Made by a program: the position numbers and the translations under genes | Source of the DNA: Cerioporus squamosus | Lineage: Eukaryota; Basidiomycota; Agaricomycetes; Polyporales; Polyporaceae | Length of the DNA stretch: 64,000 nucleotides | NCBI GenBank assembly: GCA_022592435.1 | Contig: JABYQS010000066.1 | Span: 62,001-126,000, forward strand | Reading direction: 5' to 3' | The notes under the pieces: model-generated | Seen by the model: the letters and a program-made list of their open reading frames with translations, nothing else | Told to the model about the DNA's origin: nothing | The model's database searches: none | In this document: in pieces, positions 32,767-45,600 of the stretch | How positions within the stretch are numbered: position 1 is the first letter of the stretch | Layout of the letters: every line of letters starts with the position of its first letter

Positions 32767-35700
32767 TCAGCGTCGTCTTCCGCTCCCCCTCTTGCCACAC
32801 CCCAACCCCAACCCCAACCCCGCTCCTGGTCCCGATTCAAGCCCTGAGGCTGCACCCCGCCGCGGGAGGAACCCAACCTCCGCATCCTCCGTGCGATGGG
32901 TTGACCAGTCATTCTCCGACGTCGACGGCTCCGGCGCGGGCTCGGGGTGCCCACCTCGACCGTCCCAGGTGACCCTCTTCTCCTTCAAGCTCGAGCGCCG
33001 CTCGGGTCCGCGCACCGCCGACAGCGAGACGAGCCTCTTGAGCTTGAGCTTCCTCGAGCTCTTCGGGCTCTCCGACCCCGGCAATTCTGGTGTTAGCGCA
33101 GGGCGTGCCTTTAGGCTCAAGCTCCTCCACCACTTCTCTTTCTCCTTCCCAGCTCGGCTGCCGACCTCGGCGAGGGAGTCCGTGTACGTCGAGTTGACAG
33201 ATTCGGCGTACGAGGGGCGGAAGGGGTGGAAGTGGTCCGACGAGACTTCGTCTACTAGCAGCGACTCACTGGCTCGTCCTGACTCCCCGGTGCACGGGAA
33301 GACCACGCGCGGCAGCTCCGCCGGCACCTTGCGCTCGGTCTGCGATCCCGCCAGCGCGTCCACGCTCGCGCTGCATGACTGAGACGCAGAAGAAGAGGAC
33401 TCGGAGGAGTAGGACGAGAAGGAGAGCTCGGGCAGGGCGAACGGCTCGAACAGCTCTGCGGGCAGGTCGAGCGCGGGGACCGCGCACTTCACTCGCGCGC
33501 TCGAGGGAGGAGGGAGCTCTGGGAGGTCGAACTCCCCGAAGAGGTCCGAGGAGAGGTCGAGGGTGCTCGGTGTATGCGAGGACGGCTGCCGCTGCGACGC
33601 GACTCGGATGCGGCTGCTGCTTGAAGTAGAGGGGGTCGACGAGAAACCGGAGCTGACGCACGTCTCGAATGTGTCCACCGAGAGGTCCGAGCCGTCCTTG
33701 AGGTACGGCAGCAAGGCCTGCAAGGGCGGGGTGGCGGCACGGGTGCGGAGACTCCGAGTCGGAGTGGGACTCGGAGGAGGTTCGTGAGTGGAGGGGCGTG
33801 GACGTTCGCGGATGTCGACGTCCCGATCCGAGGCCGCCAAGGCCAGTCGTCGACGTCGCGGCTGCGACACGGCGCGCATGATGTACGGATATCTCTTCGA
33901 CGGCGAGGAGATGGGCGAACCCTGTTGCGAGCCTGCGTCTGTGTCGCGGTCGGCCTCAGGTTGTGTGGGTGAAGCGTGCTGCTCGAGGCTGGAGTCGAAA
34001 TCGTGTTGTGTATCACATTCGACCTTCAGGTTCGGTCTGCACTTGAGGGTGCCGGGAGACACAGGTGAGTGCTTCGCAGACCGTGACCCTTCGAGGTTGT
34101 TCGCAATGGCACCGGGTGCGTGAACGCGCATCTCCTCAAGTGGTGGTTCGGACTCGGACACGGTACAGACCATGGCCGCATGAAGTGAGTTCGAGTCTCG
34201 AGCCGGTGGAAAATTGAACTCGGGCTCAGTGATAGGAGGTCGGGATCCTGGGTCCGCGTCTGCCAGCAGCGCCGCGGATGCTATTTCGAACCCCTGTCGA
34301 GGCGCGTTTAGGGGTGCGGTAGCGGTGACAACCACAGCAATGACGTCGCCGCACTGGTCGGAAACACAAGCAGAGCCGCGGGTATTATTATCGTCGTCGT
34401 TCGCCGTCTGTAAGTCCGCGGGGGGAAGAACGGCAATGGTGCTGAGGTTGAGGTCTGGGGTGGTCGCCCTGGATCCGGAGTCGGAGAGGGTGGTAATGAT
34501 GTCTGCATCCGCGGCCGTATCCTGGTCTGTCCTGTCGTCGACGTCCGAGTCGACGATGGCTTCGGAGTATGGGTCCGAGGATACCTGCGAGTCCGGAATG
34601 GCTCGTTGCCTTGTGGGGGAAGCGATCCTGCGGACTCGTCGGTGTTGTCGTGCGTGCAAGCCCCGGGAGAGGCAGGCGCGTTGTCCCGCTCCTCTTCCTT
34701 CGCAGTCTGCAGGGTATCAACGAGAGGAAAACTGTCCATGTACGTGAGCTGTTCAAGGGTGGCCGAAGTCGACTCGCACTCGCAGAGAGTAGTGTCCTGA
34801 TCGTGGTCTGTCTCGTCGGCGGAGCTGGTCGTCGCTTCCTCGTACAGGTCCGAGGAGAGGTGCTCCCAGAGATGGACCGTACGTAAGGACGCGTGCATCG
34901 ATGCACAGGCCTTGACGTCTTCGAACGATTCGCGAGTCTTGGGGCGGCGACCTTTCTGGGATACCACTGCGGATAGCATGCCGCGGTCCTGTTCGTCTGT
35001 GCCTTCTCCCTCGTCGGCGCCGATCTCACCATAGCTAAGCGAGCGCGAACTGATCCCGACCTCATGATCGACGTGACCGCGTCTCTTCCAAGCTCGGGAA
35101 GTGAGTATGAGATCGAGGACGACTGTCGACGGGAGCATAACAGGGGCGGTGCCTTCTGCGAACCCGACGTGCAAGTCGACGAGAGTGCCGGCTAGATGAA
35201 GGACTCGGACTTGAATCGAGCGAGGATAGACCGAAACGCGCGTCGTCGCGATCAGGGGACTGATCGGGTAGTAGAAGTGGATGTATGCGGAGAGAAGGTT
35301 CAGAGGAGTGAGGATTACTCCTCCGGGGGCGGCGTTGGCCAGGACATCACGACTCCCTGCCACGTTGAGTCAGAACACGTACGGAGAAACGGCAGTTGCA
35401 ATCGTATGGACGTACCAGGGTCAAGGGACGTAATCGCAGAAGCTTCCTGGTTCGCGTCCGAGTAGACGTGTGTGCGTACATGAGCTTGCGAGCCGGCGTC
35501 ACGACCGAGCGCGGCATCCTCGACTCGAAGCGCCTCCGAGTCCTCCTCGCAAACTGGCCATCCTCCTGGTATGCGGTCGGTCTCGGACTCATGATCAGCG
35601 GGATCAGCAAAGCCCAACAGGAGGTCGAGCTGCCCATAAGACGCTCTTGAGACTGCGGCGGGTGTGCGCTAAGAACTTGCGAGCTAGTGTCGTCGTCCGC

Positions 35701-36276
35701 GTCGTCAGATGCCTCGGGTGCTTGCGGGCGTGCCACGCTGTCCACGTCAAGGTCGATTCCGGATCCCAGCAGAGCATACGACTGCTCATACTGGAGCGAG
35801 TTTGAGGGGCACGACAGCAAGCTGGAGGTATCGGAGGCAACCGCGGACAGCGCGTCGCATGCGGGAATTCCGAATGCCTCGTTCTTTCGAACATGGACGT
35901 CGCGCTCCGAGACAGGCCTCATACGGGACGAGTAGGACGTGTCGACGTCAAATACAGTGTCTTCACGGAAGTCGCGAGCTTGAATGCCGGGTGCACTACC
36001 CGGGTTCGCCTCACAGTCGGACATCGGCGAAGGGGCGTGTCCTCCTCGGGCATCTGGACGGCGCAGCATGAAGACGCTGAAGTTGTCTGATTGGTCGCAG
36101 AGGAGTCGGATTAGGATAAGGTGGGGGTAGATGGCGAGGCGTGGGGTCACGAGGAGTGGATGTATCGGGCAGCTGAGGTAGCGGTATGCCGAGACAAGCT
36201 GCGAAGGACTGAAGGGTCCCGGCGCATGAGGAAAATGGTGTTCTACATAATCACCGTTCAGGGCATGCGTGGACAT
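32767..36276 (-). CDS. Large acidic Ser-rich protein with internal duplication, unknown function
   Basis: Proposed exons in coding order: 36276-35677, 35629-35416, 35356-34585 and 34531-32767, joined by introns of 47, 59 and 53 bases. They give a continuous frame of about 1,116 residues. A segment near the start (S-A-Y-R-Y-L-S-C-P-I-H-P-L-L-V-T-P-R) recurs in exon 3 as S-A-Y-I-H-F-Y-Y-P-I-S-P-L-I-A-T-T-R, each followed by an L/I-I/V-R-L/V-L stretch and a long acidic Ser/Thr-rich disordered region. The C-terminus has K-E-K-R-V-T-W-D-G-R-G-G-H. An upstream hydrophobic frame ending near 36460 and starting at 36705 may be the true N-terminal exon. Alternatively these are two fused tandem genes. 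I recognise no domain. Confidence 0.5.
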
Positions 36277-38235
36277 GATGCACTCTGTTAAACGTACTTA
36301 CCAGGAGAGGGTACGTTAGACCGCTGGGATACAAAGAGGTGGTGATTGTTCTGATCTGTGTATATAGTACTTCAATATGTCGATGCGTCATATGCCAACT
36401 GCGTGGGGGACGGACCTTCAGCGACCTCACTTCTGGACCAAGCAAGCCAAGAAGTAGCTGTACGCGTGAGTAGTGTCAGACAAAAGCTCCAAGAAGGTGC
36501 GTTGGTGGCATCGGTAGCCAAACGCTGGTTGAGGTGGCGAAGAAGAAATCCCCCAACGTAAGATGCGGTTGAACACAAGAATTTGCGGAGTGTCCGGAGC
36601 AGTGCATGAGGAACGGGTATCGGGATAAACGAGAGTATGTGGTCAGGTGCAAAAGTCAAAGCAAGTACAGAGAGACTGAAGTAAGAGAGCGAGAGAAGAG
36701 TGGCCATGATGCTGCTCCTGTTGTGGGGTCGGAGCCTCACACGATGGGAGGGGGATGGAACATGGGGGATCGCAGGATCGGTGCCCAGGACAGCCTCCAG
36801 GCATTTTATGCAACTTGAGCTTGGGAAGCATGGAAGTCGCTGTCAACGCGTGTCCGAGTAGCTCTCGAAGGACGTCGCGGTTAGTGGATCGTCCCGAGCA
36901 GCGCGTCTCGACGCGGCCGTTGATACACGTGACCGTGTTGGAGCGTTCCCACGGTTTACCGCGGTCTTCCTCCTGCCCTCACGAACACCTCATGCTGCTG
37001 GACTCCTCTCTCTCAGTCTGCTCTACCTTCTGCTGACTTGCTAGTCCCAACCCCGCTGATTCCGCTAGCTTGCGCCTCTGTTCAATCTGTCAGCATAAGC
37101 AGCATGTAGTAGTCGGGGATAAGGTGTCGATGAGACGGATGACATGAGATCCGGAGAGCAAAACTGAGTCATGGGAATTGGAGAATCGGTATGTCTTGCA
37201 ATCCAACCGTGCTGACGGTCTTCTTTTGACTGCAGTTGCGTCAGTACCCTTGTCAGTAGGAGTATGAATAACGCATCGAGTGTATACTAGAGAGCACACC
37301 TACATCTCGTCTCTTGTGTCTGGGAAGGCTACAAGCCTGGGAAGACTGCGGGGACGACTCCGACTGGGTTAGACTTGGAGATAGAGCAAGCAGCCGTGAA
37401 CAAGCGCGAAATATGTCGCACCCAGGTTCCGATAGCTCCAGCGCCGCGGCCACGACGGTCCTTCAGCGCTTCAGCGCTAGCAACAGCAACCGTTCTGCAC
37501 TGTTTCGAAGACCCTCCTGGCTTTCTTAAATCTACGGACTTACCTATGGCTAACCAGGTTCTAGAGGGGGCCTCTGATCCATACCCCTCGGGACCGGCTA
37601 GTCAAGGCGCCTTCCCATCCGCGATGACTCGGATGCATTCTAGGGTGTCTGACTCGTTCGCAGCAAGCGACAGAACGCAATCTTGGCTCAACATGGCGCA
37701 TATAGTCGACGCATCGAGTTGTCAACCTGTCTGGCCCCGAGTAGAGAGAAGTAGAGCGAGCTATCCACGCATTCTCGCTCTCGAATGAGGCCTAATGAAC
37801 TGCGATATCTGGTCAGACCAGTGGGACAGTGATCACTCGAAGAGCAAGTACGCTCGGAAGTACACAAGCGTCGTTGTTGCCCGAACTCGTCGTCTGAGAC
37901 TCCAGCTCTACATAACCAGGTCATTAGCCTCGTGGTGACCTTGAAGCTTGTTCGCCATTCGTTCGGCCAGAGCGTCATGCGGGCAGCGATCAGCGCCAAG
38001 TGCGTCCACGGTCGAGTCATGACATTGAAATACTTAGTCGCGCGCAGCCAAGCGCAGCGCGTTATAAAGTCCCTTCGTCGTACCTCGAGGAGAGCACATC
38101 AAGTTCGACTCTCCATAGCGAGGTGCGTCCTTCTCCCTTCCCTACTATCCTCCGAAGGGTCCACGAACTCACCACGCTATCTTCACTTCTCCTCACTGTA
38201 ACGATCACTGTATCTAGCACGATCCACGACCGACA
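36277..38235. other. Mostly unassigned region
   Basis: The minus-strand frame 36705-36372 starts M-A-T-L-L-S-L-S-Y-F-S-L-S-V-L-A-L and is hydrophobic. It could be an N-terminal exon of the large gene, because an exon with donor GTAAGT at about 36301 and acceptor near 36242 joins in frame with that gene. The rest (36.75-38.2 kb) shows only short frames and no recognisable gene. Confidence 0.35.
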
Positions 38236-39009
38236 ATGACAGCAAATCACCTGGAACCCAACTCGCGACTGGACGCGTTATGGCATATCACGTTAGGTGG
38301 GACCCGAGGGAGGTATGTACCTCCGACCCTTGACCTAGCATCCTCGTTGCTTACCGTGTCTTGAAGCTCCGTCCGTACCTCGGACCTCCCCCGCCGTCGA
38401 CGCCCGCGGCGGTCAAAAGGACGTACAGCGGACTGAACGTCGCACGTTCCGCCGGACCTGAAGCTGAAGGCCAACCCGACTCGGTGGCAACACCGCGGCA
38501 CTCCCGGCCGCTATCGCAGTCGCCGCCTTCGTCGTCGCGACCCTCGTCGTGCTGCGGGTCATCCGTCGGACCCGCCAGCGGCGCGAAGCTATAAATGCTG
38601 CTCGCGGTCAGCCTGACGCGTTGGAGCGGCCCCGCCTGTGGGAGGTACGCCTCGCCGGTGCGAATGGACAGGGCAGATGGTCCGACTTGATGGTATGTGG
38701 CTTTTCCATGTAGCGGCCATGGGGTTTCGCTCATCTTCACCCACATTGGTTCATCCTCAGCCTGTTGCGGCGGGATACATACAAGCGTCGGATGCCGTAC
38801 CACACCGCACTTCCGTAGGCAGTCCTCTGGTCTATGCTGCTGAATCGAGCGGCGGTCCCAGCCAGAGGGAACTTCACGACTCACTCGAACGTGAAGATGG
38901 TTCTGGGATGTCCGTCACGGTGCTCGTCGCAATGCCAGCACAGCCTGAGAGAGGCCGGGAGAAGAGCCCGGCTCACGTAGCTATGGGTGTTGCATTGATA
39001 GACAAGTGA
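38236..39009 (+). CDS. Small single-pass membrane-anchored protein, unknown function
   Basis: Exons 38236-38312, 38470-38692 and 38761-39009 give 182 residues. The N-terminus is M-T-A-N-H-L-E-P-N-S-R-L. A strong transmembrane segment (A-L-P-A-A-I-A-V-A-A-F-V-V-A-T-L-V-V-L) is followed by a basic stop-transfer stretch (R-V-I-R-R-T-R-Q-R-R). The cytoplasmic part contains W-E-V-R-L and S-V-T-V-L-V-A-M-P. The first intron (157 bases) is longer than usual here and may hide an exon, since a frame in it (38361-38469) looks protein-like but is out of phase. No family recognised. Confidence 0.6.
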
Positions 39010-39289
39010 ATTGTTGTCTGTGAATAACTACGGATGATCGAACTTCTTACCATTCCATGAAATGAGATGTCGTCACACGTTCTGTGCGTCCTATTCGTTG
39101 GTTCCCCTCATAAGAGGAAGAGGACAGGCCCATAGACATCAGTTCTGACTATCAACAGGTCCCGGTCGGAAGTACTTTCAATCTCATCTTTATGGGTAAT
39201 CCATCGGTTCTGCATTGGTCTGGTCGCCGTCACTATGGCTGTCGAAGGATTCTATGGTGGGCAAAAAGCTTATCGGACCTGCCACTCAT

Positions 39290-39382
39290 TGACCACCGCA
39301 GGGGTCGAACCTGCAATCTCCTGATTACCGATGCATTTACTGCATATCGTAGTCAGACGCGTTGCCATTACGCCAGGCGGCC
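39290..39382 (-). tRNA. tRNA-Arg(ACG) with 21-nt intron
   Basis: On the minus strand a 7-bp acceptor stem is formed by GGCCGCC and GGTGGTC (G-T pairs allowed), with discriminator A. The T-arm is GCAGG-TTCGACC-CCTGC. The anticodon stem is TCTGA/TCAGG with loop CT-ACG-A. A 21-base intron starts one base 3' of the anticodon. It is identical to the copy at 60182 except for one base in the intron. Confidence 0.88.
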
Positions 39383-40019
39383 ATATTTACTGTAAAAGCT
39401 GTCAGTATGTGATACCTGTGCGCAGCAGTCGAAACCGCGTCAGAGTTCACGCTGTAGCGATTCGGGACTAAAACAGGCGGACTCCGCGGAGGATCCGTGC
39501 AGCGAAGACAGTGAACAGCGGCCGACGAATGAAGCAGACTGCTAGAGAACCAAGGATCTTCTATGGGGGCCACCATCCACAGCTCACTGTGCGAGCGCGT
39601 GCGATATCATGGTTAACCACACTGGTGGCGGTACGCGTTCATGTCAGCGGATACCTTCCAGAGGATGCCATAGGGAGTTGCTCACTCTTAGTAGCACGCG
39701 CTCGCGTTCAGCGGACTTAAGTGGACAGATGGTCGGGAAATGACCGTGTATTCAAAGAAGTACAGTAGAATGAATGACAAAATTTCTGAGCTAGGATTAG
39801 TACCTCTGCTATATGTACTACCACAGGTCACTCGAAGGAAGTTCGTAGAGTCGGGACGGTACTTGTCTCCACTCAAGCCCAAAACGTCTGTGTTGTATGA
39901 AGTGATTACGATATAAGTAAGATGGCACAAGTGAGAGACATGCAAGATACACACCACAAAATATAGATAGATTGACCAGCATACAGCAGAACTAACCAAC
40001 CCGGGCACCTCGACTAACC
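39383..40019. other. Intergenic, no gene seen
   Basis: No recognisable gene; includes the 3' flank of the membrane glycoprotein gene to the right. Confidence 0.4.
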
Positions 40020-41689
40020 TCATGCACCGTACTCGGGAGGAGGCACATCGGGCCCGTACACCGGCTGCGGTGCCGGATGAGTAGCAATGCGCTCCGCAAG
40101 AAGATGTATGATTCTCTCCACAGCAACATGCGGATCGGGATTCGCCAGTGATTCAGCTGAGGACGTCACCGCCGAGGAGGCCGCCTGCGCCGCTGAGCCT
40201 GGGTGGAGCAACAGAGGGGAGTCAGACACCGTCTGCGCAGCTTCAGAGGGAGAGGACGAGGAAGAGACAGTGGGGAGCACGGACGCGCTGCTGTTGGGCA
40301 GGATCGGCAGCTTCGTGTCTCCGCGGGGCGTGTACGGGTTCGTCTGTGTCATCGGGGTGATGAACGGGGACGGCTGCTCTCGGTCGTAGATCTTCGTTGC
40401 TTGGCACTTGCGGCGGACGAGGTACCACACAAGCCCTGCGACGAGTGCGACGAACCCTAGCCCGCCGATGACGCCGCCGGCGATGGCGCCGACGTTCGTC
40501 TTCGAGGTGGAGGGTGATGAAGGAGCGCTGCATAAGCGTGTTGGATACAGATCATGCAATCGGTCATGACACGCTGAACGCCTACCTAGCAAGCCCGCCC
40601 GCCTCGGAGGGATTATCAGTAAAGACAGTGACAGTATTCAGCCAAAACTTGAGTCCGTCGGCAACGGTCGGCTGCACCGTGACGGTGTGGGTAGCCATGG
40701 GATCCAGTCCGTCCTGGTAGTAGAGGAGCGCGTCGCCGATGAACCACATCGTGCTCGCATTGTAGGTGACGGGTCCCTGGCCATCGAGAGACTGCAGAAA
40801 CCGCTCGTCGGCGCCAGGAACGCAGGAGACGCGATGGACGACTTACGACATCGTAGGTGTAGCTCCCCCAGATGCGCGAGCCGTTGATGGCGACACCTGT
40901 ACCCTGGAAGGCGAATGAAAAGGACGCAGGCGCGGTTTCGACCTCATAGTACGGGGCAGGCTGCTGCTGGTTGGGAATGAGCGGGTCGTTGAGGATGGTC
41001 CAGTTGCCGGAGTACTGGAGGAAAGACTCAGACGTGTTTGCGGCTTGGTACACACGGGCGGTCGGCACCTGGGCGCTGCGGAGAGCGTTCAACAATCTAG
41101 GCCTGTATGGACATCAGATGCAGGCGAATTAAGCGTACCCTGCGGCGATTGTCCGGGACACGTCTGCGCGCTGGAACGCAAACTCGTTGGCATGCGAGGC
41201 GTTCGCAGTCAGTGAGACCGTGTGCATGCCCTCTTCGAGCCCGTCTTGCGAGAAGAGCGTGGTGCTATGGCCGCGTTGGGCCTTGAAGGAGTGAGAGTTT
41301 CCGTCCACAGAAACGGTGTAGGAACAGTTTGCGATGCCGACCAGGGAGACAGAGGTCCCTATTGCGGGCGCATTCATGAGTAGAAAATGAAGGAGTTAGA
41401 CTGAGTAAGCTCACCGTAAAATTGAAAGTCTAGAGTCGCGTTCAAGAATGCGGTAATGTGCATCGAGTCTCCGAGCGCTGCCTCCCCACCCCGAGTCGTG
41501 AATCCTCCTGGGGAGCCAGCGTAGAACGGTTGCCAGCCGTTCGCTGTGAAGTCGCCGATACCCCCATCTCCTAGAAAGTTGCGGATGATTGGCTGATCCT
41601 ACGTGCTATAAATACACAGACATACCTTGGGGGTGGTAGTTGACAATCGAGCTCGCGTCGTCGATCGACATGGTATAGACCTCGCCCAT
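40020..41689 (-). CDS. Single-pass membrane glycoprotein with tandem extracellular beta-type repeats
   Basis: Exons in coding order: 41689-41626, 41570-41415, 41358-41139, 41096-40847, 40791-40586 and 40527-40020, about 467 residues. Two successive ectodomain units have the layout I-D-D-A-S-S...W-Q-P-F-Y...F-Y-G-T-S-V-S-L-V-G / Y-S-G-N-W-T-I...F-Q-G-T-G-V-A-I-N-G, then Y-T-V-S-V-D-G and H-T-V-S-L or H-T-V-T-V. This is a common layout of basidiomycete surface proteins. Many N-x-S/T sequons (N-C-S, N-A-S, N-T-S, N-W-T, N-G-S) agree with export. A TM helix rich in A/G/V (after S-K-T-N-V-G-A-I-A-G-G) is followed by R-R-K and a Pro/Ser-rich tail. No signal peptide is visible at this start, so an upstream exon is likely missing. 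Ligand unknown. Confidence 0.68.
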
Positions 41690-42380
41690 CTTGCCAGCAG
41701 TAAAGTATAGCAGTACTTGCGAAGACGCAGGCTGGAGCAAGGTATGGCGGGTACGAAGGACAGCTGGAGCTACATACCCGACGCGCGGAGGACCCCCTCG
41801 GGATTGTTTGGATCTGCCATCGTCGAGGCTGTGAGTACAACATGCGCTGGGGATGCTTCTTATGCGCACGCACGTCAACGCCGCTGATATGAGAGACGTA
41901 CAAGCTTCCCACGACGAGCGATGGCTCATATCAGGGCGAGGGATATCCGACCAGGGAAGCCAGAAGTACTGCACCAGGCTACGGTCACGGTGCATTGCCA
42001 GAGTGTGCTGAGCCGGGATACGCTTGATGAGCCCGACATGTGCCTCACACAGACCTAGGTGAAGATAAATTGCTAGGGGATACACTGGTGAAGCTTTCAC
42101 TGCCAAGGGGAGCAGAACTGTTGTGACTCAGATAAGTCCGATTCGGGTGCGGATCTTAGCAGATGTCATACTTACCTTGGACATACTACGTACTCCCATC
42201 GTTTCACTTGATATTGCGCTGTTTCTGGCTGTGGACGAGACACTGCATCTATATGCAGACAGATGAGAGGTCCTGAGCGATGGTGGTTGGATGGTGGGGA
42301 GGAGCCGCTAGAGGTAGAAGCAAGCTCAAGCGCTCACTCACGACGCGTCGAGACCACGTGGGTCGCGTGATCGCGTGTCT
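41690..42380. other. Region between membrane glycoprotein gene and mobile element
   Basis: May hold the missing first exon of the glycoprotein gene. No other gene seen. Confidence 0.35.
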
Positions 42381-42389
42381 CCGATTAGG
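42381..42389 (+). repeat. Target-site duplication, left (CCGATTAGG)
   Basis: The same nine bases occur in the same orientation at 49356-49364, exactly outside the inverted ends of the enclosed segment. They are perfect direct repeats at the element boundary. Confidence 0.85.
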
Positions 42390-42407
42390 TAGACTCGCAA
42401 GCCAGTT

Positions 42408-42450
42408 CCGCTCGCAAGCCTCAAGCGCCAGGTCGCGAGCTTGCGAGCGG
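42408..42450. repeat. Left-end hairpin of mobile element
   Basis: CCGCTCGCAAGC and its exact reverse complement GCTTGCGAGCGG are separated by 19 bases. The stem extends outward with CCAGT/ACTGG and one bulge. It lies 18 bases inside the left end. Confidence 0.9.
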
Positions 42451-42542
42451 ACTGGGCAAACTGGTCGCCTGTTTGCCACTCTCCGCAAACGCCGACCGTG
42501 CGAATACTGACTTAGTGAAATTCGGCGAATCTCTCCCTTGGA
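42451..42542 (+). repeat. Inner inverted-repeat block, left
   Basis: Matches the reverse complement of about 49205-49297: CTGGGCAAACTGGTCGC, TTTGCCACTCTCC, then CACCGTG/GACCGTG, TGACTTAG and AATT words with small gaps. Confidence 0.8.
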
Positions 42543-42611
42543 AAATGTACTTGTGAGGCCGCGGGGGTTCTATACGCGCAAATACTGCGACAATCTTGTT
42601 CTACCATACAA

Positions 42612-45600
42612 CTAATAGCCATCCATGTCGAGCGCGACGTCTTCTGCTCTCTCCAAAGAGAAGAACTCGTCGCGAGATACATCAACTCGGTCCTCCTCTG
42701 CTTCTGATGCTTCTGATTCCATCCCCTCCCCGTCTGACTCCGGATTCTCATCCTCGTCGGACGCCTCTTCCATCATATCGACGTCGTCATCAACAGGGCT
42801 CGCCGGCCGGGATGTAGGGGGTGAGTGGGTGTCAGCAGCGGGTGGGAGTCCAACACCATACGTAGCGAGGACAGACTTCCCTAGAAGCGGGACCTTCGCA
42901 CGCCGTGCCTTCATCTTCGCGAACAAGTCGTTGTAGTCTGAGAGTGCTCCCGCGAGGTTGTGAATGCCTGCGGTGTACACATTTGGTACCGGCGCGACTT
43001 GGTCATTGAACTTCCGGGCGCGTTCCTGCACGTAGACGGTGTGCTCCCGGAGCGATGCCATGAGCGTCGCGATATCCTTCGAGAGATCGGGGGCAGCGTG
43101 CTTGGACCCTTGATGGCTTCCTAGCTCGGCGTGCATCTGACTGGCAAGCTGACGGAGCGTGTTGATACAGGGTGCAATGGTTGCAAGCCATTCCCACGAA
43201 GCGTTGGCTCCGTGGGCTTGGTATACCACCTTGAAAGGGCGTGAGTAGCATGCACTGAAGGGGATGAGAGATAACGCATACCTTAATCCAGAAGTTCAAG
43301 TGTTCTTGCAGCAGGTCGACGGGAATGAACCCTTCTGGCTTCCCAGTGGTGTTAACGAGCCAGTTCTTCATGATAACATTGCTGTGTGATCATGTCAGAC
43401 GTGTGATGGCGCAGTTGCAGAAAGTGACACACGTACCGAAGGGCCGGGGGCCACACATGGACAATGTTGTGAATGAGATGAAGGAGCTCATGGGCGTACT
43501 TCGTCCGGCCCATCGCACGGAAGCCGAGGGCCCAAAGCTTCAGGACGGTGACCATGTGGTCCGAGTGGCCTGCCTTGATGGCGTCCGCGAAGTGACGGAG
43601 GAGGAGTGCATCGCGGAGGAACAAGACGGCATTGCTGAATACGTTATCGCTGGGACGAGCCTTTTGGGCGACCTCGGCGTCGGCGTAGCGATCGACGATT
43701 GCAGCCGCATGGCGGTAGAGGTCCTCGTAGGTGTACTTCGAAGCATACTTGTCTATGCTCACCTCTGAGACGTGTTCAAGGCATAGGAGGACCCGGGCGT
43801 ACAAGGACACAAAGATCAGGTCTCGGCAGACGCGGTATGGTGGTAGAGAGGAGAGGACAATGGGTTTACGGTCGAGACGGATGTTGTTGAAGTGAAGCGA
43901 GCCAGGGTCGTGTGCGACATCTCCCCAGTACGTCTCTAGCAAGCCATGTGTGGCCGCCATCTAGTAGTGGAAAAAGCCCGGTGCGAAGACGATGTTGAGA
44001 TACGCGTGTGCAGGGTCATCGTGACCTACACGCGCGTGTGTGACGCCTCAAACGCGCGCCATGGAGAGCTGGTCGCCAAAGACAAGCCGCACTTCCTCCG
44101 CAAACTCGGACGAAGCCACGTCGAAGCCCATCTCCTCGAACATCGTACCAGGACCTGGGCGTTGCCAACCGTGCTCGACTCATCGATATTCATTGCCGGC
44201 ATCGGGAAGACTTCCGTCTTGTGAACTGGTATGCCGTGGGACTCGGGTGAGTGGGATGCGACGTCGGCCTTGTACTTGCTGAAGGACTCGCCCCCGTGCT
44301 GAACCACGACATTCATGACGGTCCAGATCAGTTGTTCGCGCAGGCTTGTGTTCTCTTCCTGGGAGAGGCGGATGTCCTTGAAGGCAAGAGGTGGTGCATT
44401 CTGGAAGGAGTCGACGAGGTCGGCGGTGCGCATCTTCTCGCATGGGGCGTCATACAGCGTGAATGCTGTTGCGCATGTGCCGTTTTCCTGTGAGTCTTTC
44501 TTACCCATGATCTGCTCCGCCGCGCGGAACATGAAATTGATGTTGTCGTAGACGTTGCCCAATGGAGAGTCGTCCAAAGGCGCTTGGGCGCGTCGTCGGA
44601 GATTCATCCGGGAGGAATCCGACAGCTGCTGGAGGAGTCCAGGACGTGAGTGTCGAGCTCCTCGTTCTTGCAGGCCTGGGACCGGGTGGGACGCCTCGCG
44701 TGTGGCATTGTCGTCCTTGTCATTGTCTGGCTGAGCGAGGTCCAACTCTGACTCGGAGTCCGAGGAGGATGAACTGTCGGAATCTGACTCCGAGAAGTCA
44801 GAGTCAGATGTCTCCTCGTCTGCGACATGGCTGTCTTCTGAATCAGAGTCGTAGACAGAGGACTCTGGGTCACTAGGTGGCAGGTAGTCCGGGTCTGACG
44901 ATGGGTCAGACGGAAGCAGAGTGTTGTCGGCATCCTGAGTTGACAAGGTAGTTCGCTGAGATTGCGAGCCCGTGCCAGTGATAGTCGGGTAGCTGCAGCA
45001 CATGCCCAGATGGGAACACACGCTGATCAGTTGACGTTCTGCACCCGTTGTATATGCATACATCCCAATAACCTGACCGGGGTAACTATTTCGCTGACTT
45101 CTTGCCCGCAACAGTGCAAACATCCCCCCTGCAAGATGCTGTATTGGATCAGTTCGTACTCACTACGAGCTTATAGCGAGCCACATACCTTCTCGTGCCG
45201 GTCCAGGAAGCGGAGGATCTTTGCCGGGATTTCCGCACCACGGTCAATGACAGACAGTTTCTTTCGCTGACGAGTGGTTGTGCCGAAGTGCGTGAGGAGG
45301 TCGGTGGCCCAGGGGCAGAGCTCACGCAGTTGGGCGTACAGGCCTCTGAGGTCGAAGTCGAGTGCGAAGGATGCGTCAACGATGCGGCGCGCAGAGAGGA
45401 GGAGACCTGATCTGGTAACTTTGTTTCCTTCTGCGTTGACCTCCTTGCTGACGAACTTCTTTATCCAGTCCCTTACCGCATGCCGACCCGTGTCGCTGTT
45501 CTTAGATGACACCCAGTTATCCAGGATCCGCTCGACCCGACCTTGAACCGCGAACAGACCGTCATGGCGTGTGCGACCCGTGCCGCTGGAAGCTTTCGCA

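Noticed and set aside
32603..33382. 259-codon plus-strand frame
   Set aside because: Antisense to the last exon of the large minus-strand gene; composition is a mirror of its Ser/Pro-rich code.
44026..45123. Independent gene starting near 45123
   Set aside because: It is the middle exon of the DUF6589 gene; the first part of this frame is intron sequence.
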